This document shows positions 11,501 through 21,248 of a stretch of DNA of 64,000 nucleotides, in pieces. Both the position numbers and the translations under genes were made by a program. The notes beneath the pieces were generated by a model. It ran no database searches. It worked only from the letters and a program-made list of their open reading frames with translations, and was not told the origin of the DNA. The stretch comes from Serpula lacrymans var. lacrymans S7.9 (lineage: Eukaryota > Basidiomycota > Agaricomycetes > Boletales > Serpulaceae), in contig NW_006763298.1 of the NCBI RefSeq assembly GCF_000218685.1, positions 1,522,869-1,586,868 on the forward strand. Reading direction: 5' to 3'. Positions within the stretch are counted from its first letter, which is position 1; the number at the start of each line of letters is the position of its first letter.

Positions 11501-12520
11501 GTTCCTCCTTTTTCCGAACTTCACAAGTGTTTGACCCTGCTGGAAAAAGTGTTGATAACCCTGTTTTGGACAATTTGTGGACAGAGACGAGTGCTAAAGT
11601 GAAGTTTGGCACAAGTAAGACATTTGACAGTGCAATATTGTAGTCCTTTTTGCCAACGGTTGCTTGTAGGATTACTGTTCCAATTCCAATAGCATTTACA
11701 GAGGATTCATCCCCAAAACTGATTGTCCTCGGAGGATGCAGAACATGGTATGTTCCTGGCTCAAACCAGGAGCGGTGAGGGACCATGTGGGATGTTGCTC
11801 CGGAGTCAATAATAATTGTTGTTTTGGTCTTATTGGGTTCCGACACAAGGTAAGCTTGAATGCATTTAGCAAGTGGCTTGGAAATATGTACATGTTCCAA
11901 TGCAATATGACTCTGTTCCTCCTCGGAGTCAGATCCAGATGATTGCTCCGCCGTATTTGCCTTTTCCTTCTCTTTTCTTATATCCTTGTGTCTTTTTTTT
12001 CCCTTTTTCCTTCGACTTTTTCCAGCTGACTGAAGTGTTCGACACTCTGAGGTGTTGTGTGATTTGACTTTGTGGAAGTCACACCACTTCTCCTCGGATT
12101 TGAGTGCTGATTTGGAACCTCCAGGGGCCTTTCCTGACTGTCATGCAACTTCTGCAGTGATCCGGATCTCAACTGCATCAAAGGTAAGTTTATTTTCTTC
12201 AATCGTGTTGATTACTGATGACTGAAATATTTGCCATTCAGGAGTGCATGGGAGAGATTGGAGAAGAGCAAAGGCCATGAGTTTGGTATCAACTCCTAGT
12301 TTCATTCCGGAGAGGTGTGAATCAATTGTCCGGATTTTTGCAATGTGGTCCTGGATAGGTGATGTCCCATCCCAGGACAATTTGGTGAGTTGCTGGAATA
12401 AATAGAAGGCCAAGGCAATGTTGGATGTCTGATGGAGTGAGACAAGTTTATCAAATAACTCCTTGGAGCTGGTGAGGTCTCCAGTCCTCATTAGGAGGGC
12501 ATCAGAGATGTGGTCCTATG

Positions 12521-12742
12521 TGAAACTCAGCTGCTGCCCAAGAGGCTATAGAAACGACTGAGGTATTTCTATACTAAGCCCCCTACTAGTTATAGTTGGA
12601 GGTGCTACTCGCTACAGTATAATGACTCCTAGGAGTACAATTGTGCTCCTAGGAGAACAATGGTTACTCCATGGAGTGGTGGCTATGCTCCATGGAGAAC
12701 AATGGCTGCTTCGGCAGAGACCAGGTTTATCCGGTTTTGTCA
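12521..12742 (-). repeat. Copia 5' LTR (right copy)
   Basis: Reads on the minus strand from TGACAAAACC (12742) to GAGTTTCA (12521). It is joined directly to the middle of gag without a recognisable primer-binding site, so the leader and the start of gag are deleted. At its outer edge it cuts the Tnp2-like gene. Confidence 0.85.
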
Positions 12743-14847
12743 GTGGATTGGTTCAGATTGTGAGCTATGGATTGTCCACAAATCCCATATAAATGCAACA
12801 ATATTCTCAAAAAGTAAATGAAAAGGATCAATTGGGAAAAAAGAAGGATGAATAAATGCTGGGCTTGCTGCTGCTAGAGGCATGCGAGAAATTCCTGTTT
12901 CTCTTGTGATTTTAGCACGAAGATTTTTGACTGTAGTATCATTGAGTTGATTGATTGTACTCCAATAGTGCTCTTCAGTACGCATTGGCAAATTGTCCAG
13001 GTTGTATGTGGGGCGCTCACTGTTATACTTCTGGTTTTCTGGTGGTGATAATGGATAGTACTGAGCCTTAGCACCTTTTTCAAGACTGGATCTGGCCCCT
13101 TTGATTAAAACAAATCTATCACCATAATTTGCAGTATGTCCAGCCATTCCATTTAACTTTGCTGAGCCTAACATATCTCCCAGTATCATAGACATGTACA
13201 TGCGGTTTATGAAGTAGGAGGAATCTATAGCATCCCACATCCATATGCCTTGACTGCATTTTGCTGCATCTTGAAAAAGGGGATATACAAATGATTCAAT
13301 ATTTCCTGGACTTTGGGGTCCTGGAATGGCCATAGTTAATATGATATTGTTAGAAAGGTACCTCGATTCTGGAGGGAGGTTGAGCAATATCAGAATTAAT
13401 ATCCAAGTATCAGACTGTTTCTTCATAGTAAGCTGAGCACCATCAGTAGATAGTGCAAAAGCAATGTCACGTTCATCCTGAAACAACCCCATGTTTTTGT
13501 AGTGATGTTCATGAACACTTCCACTGGGGAAGTCAGAATATCTTGCCTGAGCCTGCACCCCAGAACTTTGAGATCCAACTGCAAGTAACTTTAGTGTTTC
13601 TTGTAAGTATCTATCTCTGTATCGCAGGAGTTGTGATGATTGCTTGTTTGCAAACATTGCTTGAATGATTGAGATAAAAGATACATATGGCATTTGTGCT
13701 CTTGGCTTAGGTTTAGATCCAGCAGTGTAGCGCTTCTCTCCACATGCAATCCGGCCCTTTATAGTGTGAGGACAAGGTTTCAAGTCCTTGAAGTCCCCTG
13801 TATATGCAATACAGCTCCTTGGGCACATATCAATCTTTACAGGCTCAACCTTGGCCAGAGATCCGGCCAGCTTGCAAACAGCATATAGTGACAATATGTC
13901 TAACTGAGTAGCTTGTTGTAATACCTGTGCATGCAGTTCATATGCCTTGACAGTACCATTTGACTTCTTCCATGCAATGTAGTGTTTGAGGCTGTGGATC
14001 TCTAAATCTGTTAGGCTGCTTGGCTCTGAAACAGAGGATGGGGGAACAACTGGACACTTGTATCCATCTAAGAGTTTTGCTTGCAGGTCCCTTTGAATAG
14101 GAGGATAGTTGGCAACAGTACTATTACTGTGGAGTATATGAGGATTCTCATCATCCAAGTCAGCATCAGCACCATAGCTGGCTGGATCATCCTGGTTGCT
14201 ATCAGTATTATCACTCTCATCATCAACAGCAGCATTATGGCTGGGTGAATCATCCAGAATATCATACTCCAAGTCTGGGAATGTCAATGTACCCTGCTCT
14301 CCAGCACTTTGATCATTATCCTGGATGCTATCAGCATCATCACTCTCATCATCAATAGCAGCACCATAACTCGGTGAATCAACTCCACTCTGGAGGATAT
14401 GAGCATTCTCAGTACCATAGGGGGGCAAATTATTCAGAATATTATCCTCTACACCTAGGAATGTAAATATATCCAGAGAATTTAGCATACAAGGCAGAAT
14501 AAAAGCAAAGATCATACCTTGATCAGCTTGAATATCAAGATCTACATCTGTGGATTGTGTGCCAGTACTGGCAATATTATCTGAAAAATGGATGTCAGCT
14601 ACACTTGTATGTGCTTGTAGAATCACATAAGCATACTGTCTTCAACCTGGTTATCAACTTGTGCATCTTTTGACGAAGATTTCGACAGAAATTCAGTATT
14701 CATTCTAATGCACAGCTCTAGATGTGTCTTGAATGCAGATGCATGATTTGGTGTGTTCAGAAGTTTCATATCAGCCTGCAGATGGCTATAAATTGTCCTT
14801 TTACTCCTGTCCTTTGAAGGAAAACATTTGGTACAGTAGCAAAGCAT
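12743..14847 (-). pseudogene. Tnp2-like (CACTA-type) transposase, 3'-truncated by Copia
   Basis: DNA transposase fragment of the kind called Transposase family tnp2 in basidiomycetes. From the ATG at 14847 it opens with a Cys/His finger (CYCTKCFPSKDRS...SHLQADM...H...C), then an Asp/Ser-rich linker with two loosely repeated segments, then the conserved core including FALSTDGAQLTMKKQSD, ILLNLPPESRY, PGPQSPGNIESFVYPLFQD and GMAGHTANYGDRF. Introns are visible at 14581-14626 and about 14454-14517. The long last exon is open until the LTR junction, where the first three LTR bases (TGA) supply the stop. The normal C-terminus, including the last catalytic region, is missing. Terminal repeats were not found. 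Confidence 0.75.
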
Positions 14848-15387
14848 TATTGTGAGGTGGGGAGAGTGGACAAAACACAATTGCAACCCAACGCTGTGGT
14901 GCATCAGATAAGAAAGCGCCCAAAGAGGAAACTGACTATTAGATATTTGTTGCGTGAACACAGGCTGCTTGTTGCTTGCCACATCGACAACAATTCTACA
15001 TACTATGGACCCTCTGCAGCCTTACAGCAACCCACTGTCATCAAGTCTGTATTATAGTAAACTTTCCTCATTCAAATTCCACTCGTTTAGTACGACTAAT
15101 GACATTGTTTTTCTCCAAGTTCCTCCTCTCGATGCTACGTCTTCCCCACAGCCCACAACCTCAGCCCCATCGATTGCAGTCAACCCACTCTTGATCAAAT
15201 TGCTCAGCTCTGAGGACCTTCTGAAAAATCGTCACTTCAGCGACACAGTTCAAAAGTATCAAATTGCGGTGTCATGCACCAAAGAGTTGATTGGTAGCAT
15301 GGACAGGTGTCAATAACGAAGCGAATATTCAAAAAGACTCGCCTTTGCGCCACACAGGCACAGTGCCACGTGAAATAGTAATTAATA

Positions 15388-16125
15388 TTGCCTGTTTTGA
15401 ACTTGTGGCTGATCAGCACCACCTCTATTAGGCAATCCAGTCACGCTCACCTTTGCTTTTCCATTCGGTACTTTCCGTGTTTCGGCATTTCGGCAAACTT
15501 TTGCGTCGCCACTGGCTACACATTGCATTGCGCCCTCACTTTTGTCGTTTCCCTTACTCCCCTTCCTTTGCCTAGCCCCACTATGGGCCCCTTCCTCTCC
15601 TTTTTATTCTCACCTGACGGTCGTTTCTGGATCCCCATTCTAATCCACTTTTTCATCACCTCCACCCTCCTCCTTCTCATCTTATTTGCACCCCCACCAT
15701 TTCTGATGTCACCACTTCCTATCCGCTTCCGTCGCCGATCCGTTGACTACCACGTGCCACTGCTGATATCAGCAAAGCCCCGGCGGCCGGTCCAAATAGG
15801 GCAACAGGTCCATCTTCATGACGTCGATCTGCCATCATATACTATCAAAACATCGGTCGCTCGTCTTGCCTGGTTGGAGTGTGGGTGGGTAGTTTTTGAG
15901 CTGGAGAAGGTTCATCCCCTTGCATCGCCCATGTTCATCGCTGTCCCATTCACTTGGGTACACTTATCTTTTGTCCATTGTCTTCGCTATAGCTACACCT
16001 ACCACACGCTGCCTGGGACTCACTTGTTCCAAATTGGAACTACTCCTCTCCCTCCCTTGTTTGATCAGGTGGTCCAACACAACCAGTCCATTGGTAAGGC
16101 CATGGAACTGTCGGATTTGGACTAG
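15388..16125 (+). CDS. ORF carried by 2-kb element copy A (245 aa, unknown)
   Basis: Open from ATG 15388; an internal ATG at 15583 would give about 180 residues and may be the real start because it precedes the hydrophobic stretch IPILIHFFITSTLLLLILF. After this single predicted membrane segment comes a polar domain with RFRRRSVDYHVPLLIS and LAWLECGWVVFELE. No known family recognised. The ORF is intact in all three copies; the one difference spotted between copies (TCG versus TCA near 15853) keeps serine. Whether it is translated is unknown. Confidence 0.5.
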   Translation: MPVLNLWLISTTSIRQSSHAHLCFSIRYFPCFGISANFCVATGYTLHCALTFVVSLTPLPLPSPTMGPFLSFLFSPDGRFWIPILIHFFITSTLLLLILFAPPPFLMSPLPIRFRRRSVDYHVPLLISAKPRRPVQIGQQVHLHDVDLPSYTIKTSVARLAWLECGWVVFELEKVHPLASPMFIAVPFTWVHLSFVHCLRYSYTYHTLPGTHLFQIGTTPLPPLFDQVVQHNQSIGKAMELSDLD

Positions 16126-16740
16126 GTGGTGGACCGGTGGCTCCAGTTTCTTTTTTTTTCAGCAGAACATTCATTTACAGTGCGATTATTTTTGATTTTT
16201 GAATCATTTTTATGGACACATATTTTTTTAGAATGTCTGACTGACAATAAAGGAACTGTGTTGATACTGATAGTGTTTTGCCTTGCCCTTTTTTTACTGC
16301 ATCTTCCCATGACATCATGATTTTCCTGCTCTCTTTTTGCTATTGGACTTTACTTTATGGCTGTACAAACCTGTGACATTACTCACAGCATTCATTGTTC
16401 TATCCCTTTCTTTAATCAGGGACTGGAACTAGAGTCCAATGTGAGTAACTAGAGAATAGGAAGCATTGGACTCTGCAATACTGTCCGAAGTTTTGTAAAC
16501 AAAGGTAAACAAAGCAGCCACAAAGGCGAAATAATAGAGAACACAATCAATAGTGAATGATAGAAGAATAGATAGAGAAAGGAATGAAAATATATAGGTA
16601 GCACAAAGGTGCAGAATCACCAAAACTAACATCTTATCCTGTAACATCTACGCAGGATTTGTCAGCATACATTCTTTCCTTCATGTTCTTTCTCATTCTT
16701 TTTGCACAGCTATACTGTGCATAGCCTACTTTTCTTTCAC

Positions 16741-16747
16741 TATATAA
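16741..16747 (+). promoter_or_regulatory. TATA box of 2-kb element (copy A)
   Basis: TATATAA followed within about 90 bp by a C/T-rich stretch, present at the same place in copy B (23341-23347, minus strand) and copy C (30993-30999). It would drive transcription toward the 3' edge of the element and into its flank. Confidence 0.5.
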
Positions 16748-19501
16748 ACCCCTGTATTTTACCTTGTAAAAAAAAAACAAGAACTCAATTCCAGACTTCT
16801 TCTCTAATCTCAAGTTCACTACTCTCTGCTACTTGTGATCCAGTGTGGTCACAACACTTCCCACTGCTACCACTGTTAATTGCTGTCATCATCACTTCCC
16901 ACTTTTGAAGTCATTGTTATCCCTTTCGATTAGAGTCCTTCTGAGCACTACAGTTTGTGCGTCAGGAGCCTGCTATCACTGGGAACCTCGTCACCTCGTC
17001 ATCCTCGTCGTTCTCAAACCTACCTTGTGCTACAATTAGCAAGGTAGTGCTCATCTATACTTGTCACTAAGCCCCTATCTTCTATAAATTCAACTATCCC
17101 TCCTCCTCAAAACCCACACTCATACACCTCTGGGTTTTACTTTGAAGGATCTTTATATGTACCACCCCACGAACAACCAGACCACTCCACTGTTCTAGGA
17201 GGCAAAGCCCATAAACAAGTTCCGTGGAATCTGGGAGGATTGTGTGTTAGTTTTTTTTTTGTGTGTGGTTTTCTAACAGCAGTTCTCATCATCGACAGCG
17301 GCCGATCAGTTCCTTGAGAGTCAAACTTACCAGAACAAGCTTGTCGGGCAGATCAAGGGGCTACTTGCTAAAGAACACATCCACATCCACCAGCAACATG
17401 AGTCAGAAGAAAAAATCCGAAAGTATGAAGAAGTACAAGAATTGACTAAGCAAAACATTAATTTACGACAAAAAAACCACCACCTACTGCAAGCAGTTTC
17501 ACGCCTGCAAACCACCCTGGATCATCAAACAAATTCTGCGTAAGTGACCTATACAACCTGAATTCTCTACTGACAGTCTTTTTTATATATTCTAGTGCAG
17601 GAATATCTACCATCTATCCGAGCGACTCTGTGTTGCATGCTGCCAACCCACCCCCAGCACGTTCAGTAGTATCTACAACTGAAGCCCAGCCCCCCCAGCC
17701 CCGCCCCGATCAATACCCATTTGAGATTCTATGGGAATTTGATGACTGCAAAAAGGACGAGGACGCTGGACTAACAGCTCAGAACCCCGCTCAACCTGCA
17801 ATGGAACGTGCTGTCCGGCATGCTGATGGCACCATGATCTCCAGCAAGGAATGGACCGCCATCAAAGCTACCACCCGTGTCGCTCAAAACAAGCTCGAGC
17901 AGTTGCCCCTGCCAAAGTGTTGATCCCAGAAACGGTCGCAAAATTACTATCAATCTGCGTACCCGGCTCAGTGGGCAGCTATCATCCAAGAGATGGAGCA
18001 GCAACAGCCACTGCTAACTCTATGTTCAAACCATTGGAAGGCTGAACATGTCCTTGGCCAAATGTTGAGGTCTAGTAAGCTGGTTGATGAGGTGGCTATT
18101 AGCAACAACGATGAAGATGCAACTCTCATTGCTATCCCGTCAGGAACAGGAACAGGAACAGGAACAGGAGCGGAAGCTCAAAAACAACGTCGAGCAAGGT
18201 CGAGTGTCTCGGAAACGGCGAAGAAACAACGGCCAGTGAGCAGCACAGCTCCAAAGGCCATGTCAGAGGTACAGATGAGGATGGACAACTCATCCTCGGA
18301 CACATTGATGCCTCCACCCACTACCGGCCAGTCCTTTTTTTCTTCTTCTCTTACTACTACTATACTGACATCAGATTTTCAGTACCTATTCAAAAATCAC
18401 TTCCTCCCCCATCATTTCTGTCTGTCTCCTCAAATAAAGGGTCCAAAAAATACAACGTCGACTTTATAGAGGTCAGCTCCTCTATCCTTGACTTGAAAAG
18501 TACGTTCTTTTCATTATTTTTCACTTATTCATACACTAACAAAATCTAGCTATCATAACTCGCAACTTCGACTCCAACTCCTTCGGTATCAACCTTTTTG
18601 ACGCTATGGAACTCTCTACAGACTTCTCCCCCGGCCCCCCTTCCTCTCTTATGCTTGAATTTATTGAGCGCATTGAGCGTGCTGACCCCAATTCCCCTGA
18701 ATTCGATGAGGATGACCATGGTGTTTCATGGGGCCATCATCAGTTTACGTCAGGTTCAATGACGTCTTCCTCTGTACTAACATCTTGGACTGCAATAGGT
18801 AATTGCGAGACGGCAAGACGTCTAATCGCTGCAACGATCAAGACCTGTAAAGTTGCGAGGCACATATGTTTCCAGGAAAAGATTTTGTCCTTGACCTTCC
18901 TTGCCGACAACTATCTCAACAATATACTCAAACAAATCTGGGCTGCCTGGAAGGCAGCTGGAGGAGTAAGTTCTTTCCCTCATTTCATAATATTCAAACT
19001 GATGCTATCTTTACAGCCGGTATCTAAGGGAAAGGCTTCTTCAACGGTCTCTATGACATCAGCCTCTGTGTCTTTCATTTCGGCAGCTACAGAACCCCCC
19101 TCTTCTGTCTTGTCAGCATCGGCTCTCACTTTCCTTGCCTCAGTGGCCACCTCTGTCTCGTCGATGGAACAATCCACAGTGGGTGGGTCAGATTTGGCCA
19201 GCAAAGATAATTGTCGTGCAGGGTTACAAGTAAGTCATCACCAAGGTCCATCGATATATCTATTAACTCACGTTCAGTTTACAGGTTTTGTTGATTTTAC
19301 CACTTCGATATCATCTAACATGGTTTCACAGATCTGGTCGCCGTTATCCTGGCCTTACCTATCAAGAAACAGCCCTCCGAGGTGGAAGTCGAGTCTATTA
19401 TGTCCAAGGCAAGTCACCCGCTATATCTCTTACTAAACTACTAAATTACATTACTATTACAGCGGAAGGCGAAGAATGTAACGTCCAAATCCAAGAAGTA
19501 A

Positions 19502-21248
19502 TCAGTTATTCTCTTGTCGTCGTCATCATGTTCTTTAGGAAATTTTTTTGTTGTCATCATTGTGTATATGCTTTTCTTTTGGACTGATCAGGAGCTCTTG
19601 TCATCATTATGTTGTGATTTTTGTATGCTTTTGTATGTTCTTGTATGCTCTGTGCTACTGGGACTCCGCAATGTAACTACATTGGATTTAATATTGGACT
19701 TTGATTGACTGTTACTGGACTTCGAATGACTGTTATCGTGTCAATCGGACTACATTGGATTGCAGATGAACTGGACCTTGCTGGACTCTCACTGGACTAT
19801 GTTCCCCGAGAAATAAGACTTCATTGGACTCGTTACAGGACTATTTATACGGATTCTAGTCATAGTTCTTGCATATCAGACTGTTGCTGGACTATTATTG
19901 ACTACACGTGACTACACTTTTTACTGAGCATAACTTACACTGCAAAAAAACTCAGATTATGCAATATCACAATGTCCCGAAAATCCCCACATATTTGTAG
20001 TCTCCCTTGCTTACCTAACTCAATATATGATAAGTCAATATCTTGTAAATAAGGTCTGCACCAAAGTAAGGCCATTTGGCGTGAACCCCCCCTTCTGTCA
20101 CGACTTGAACCAGAAGCGCTAATCTGAGCGCTAGTTTCCTTTTTCATTTTCTTTGATATCTGATCACATGACAGATAAGATATGTTAAGCTGCTGCTTTA
20201 GCGCGGATAACATAATACGTAGTTATATCAGATCACGTGACCATCATGTGACTAAAGTCTAGAACCATTACAAAGAACATCAGTCAGCGCCTCATGGCTG
20301 CTGCATGTTAGATCAGTCAGCACCTCATGGCTGACTTTCAGAAACATATATATAGTAGACCACCATGTACATACTTTCCTCAGTTGTTGATTAATTCTCA
20401 ATCGCTATTTGTAATGCTACTTGTTTGATTTGAGCCTTCATCCCTCCGTTAACTCGGTATAGGGGATAAGGGTTTTACACCTTCGGTGCCAATAACACGA
20501 ATATTGAGCTCTTTTGCACCTCAATTTTAAACTCAACAACTCCGATTGAATATGGCTTAGCATCACAGTAAAGGCTAGCTATTGCTTCAACCAGTGTAAC
20601 TCACCACTTAGCCTTTGTGTGAATCAGTAGAGTTGATAGTGAAGCTCTCAGATGACAAACAATGCTAGTTTCAAATTTTTCTTCCATCCCAAACAGATGC
20701 TGAGCCATTGAGATAGTGAAACTGTCAGCCACTCTAAAATGCCGCTACGAATTGCAGACACACCTGAACCAAAACATGGGCAAAAAGAAATGGGATATTC
20801 AGAGTCATATAGGTTCAAGGTGCTACATAATTGTTGTAGTTGTGATACAATAGTAGGGATCATATACATAACATTTGTTCTCTACAGTAGCCGTTTCAGC
20901 TGAAACCTTTATGTGCTTTTTCCTGGTGTGACTAGCCACAAAATGCCGAGTTCAAGCCGAATGTGCCGCTCATGGTGCCTTCTCTATTACTACCAAAGCG
21001 GGGGTTCCTGCCAAAGGTCCTTACTTCGGACCAGACTAACATATTTGCCTCATTCCAACCACATGTCAATCAGATCACCCCACATCAAAATGACTTGGAA
21101 ATGAAACGGGTTCTACTCACATTACAAGTAGATCACAACCAGGTATCAACCACATTTTCACTTGTGTAATCTGCGTAGTTAGATTTTTGATAATAATATA
21201 ATAATGACTGGGAACATATGTTAGTGTATTATATAATATTCACCAGTA
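19502..21248. other. AT-rich spacer with LTR-like sequence, no gene
   Basis: No coding region recognised. Around 20150-20510 the sequence looks LTR-like (CATGTGAC-type motifs, TATATATAG near 20349, GGATAAGGG stretch), but no ends with a target duplication could be fixed. The end of the split pogo element begins at 21249. Confidence 0.4.
20279..20333. repeat. 22-bp direct repeat
   Basis: ATCAGTCAGC-R-CCTCATGGCTG occurs at 20279-20300 and 20312-20333 with one substitution, just upstream of a TATA-like stretch in the LTR-like region. Confidence 0.8.

Larger units (their letters stand above)
7919..12517 (-). pseudogene. Copia gag-pol polyprotein remnant
   Basis: The order on the minus strand is partial Gag (DALLMRTGDLTSS), a short Cys/His zinc-binding motif (CDFHKVKSHNTSEC), the protease active site IIDSGATSHM, GAG-pre-integrase with HRRIGHIG...CESC, and an integrase core. 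The integrase has HTDVGGP, then LRSNGGGEY where LRSDxGGEY is expected (catalytic D to N), then LEQNGIAECMN. A Pro-rich linker follows, then RT with MDVSTAYLNGE, YGLKQAGRTW and YVDD, and RNase H (YSDADWSGD, ALSSTESEY). Stops interrupt it: TGA at about 12138, 10545, 9393 and 9060, TAG at about 10804 where Trp is expected, and TAA near 9112. The RNase H domain is split by a 401-bp solo LTR. It cannot encode a working polyprotein. Confidence 0.9.
7707..12742 (-). mobile_element. Ty1/Copia retrotransposon, degenerate, with inverted LTRs
   Basis: The gag-protease-integrase-RT-RNase H order reads right to left, so the element lies on the minus strand. About 200-bp terminal repeats begin TGACAAAACCGGATAAAC and end at GAGTTTCA. 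The right copy (12742 to 12521) is a normal 5' LTR for this direction, but the left copy (7707 to 7908) is inverted, so both point inward. Flanks differ: FunK1 on the left (CTTTG) and Tnp2 on the right (GTGGA), so there is no target-site duplication. The internal part is also damaged: the N-terminal half of gag is missing and only about 10 bp separate the pol stop from the left LTR. Probably the product of recombination between two Copia insertions or of self-integration. Confidence 0.85.
15270..17297 (+). mobile_element. 2-kb TG...CA element, copy A
   Basis: 2028 bp, starting TGTCATGCACC and ending CATCATCGACA, with GCGG on both sides (15266-15269 and 17298-17301) as a 4-bp target-site duplication. 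Copies B and C are almost identical over the full length. It has a TATATAA box at 16741-16747 followed by a pyrimidine-rich leader-like stretch, and one sizeable ORF in the first half. TG...CA ends, a promoter in the last quarter and no transposase suggest an unusually long LTR (solo LTR) or a non-autonomous element of that type. No RT was found beside any copy. Confidence 0.85.
15005..19501 (+). pseudogene. Multi-exon gene of unknown function, split by element copy A
   Basis: Family not recognised by name. It opens at the ATG at 15005, divergent from the Tnp2 gene. Codons run to KYQIA at 15268, copy A intervenes, and the frame resumes at 17302 as ADQFLESQTYQNKLVGQ followed by a Glu/Lys/Gln-rich coiled coil (about 17340-17530). 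An intron (17541-17595) leads to a Pro-rich exon, then QWAAIIQEMEQ and HWKAEHVLGQML. A TGA at 17921 interrupts this exon. Later exons carry ERADPNSPEFDEDD, SWGHHQFTSGSMT, CKVARHICF and a basic tail (SKRKAKNVTSKSKK) ending at TAA 19499-19501. Introns near 18500, 18967-19017, 19229-19284 and 19412-19462 look normal. Presumably a gene carried by a mobile element or a dispersed family; function unknown. Confidence 0.6.

Noticed and set aside
18137..18172. Short GGAACA repeat
   Set aside because: Simple in-frame Gly-Thr microsatellite in a coding exon; not a CRISPR or regulatory array.
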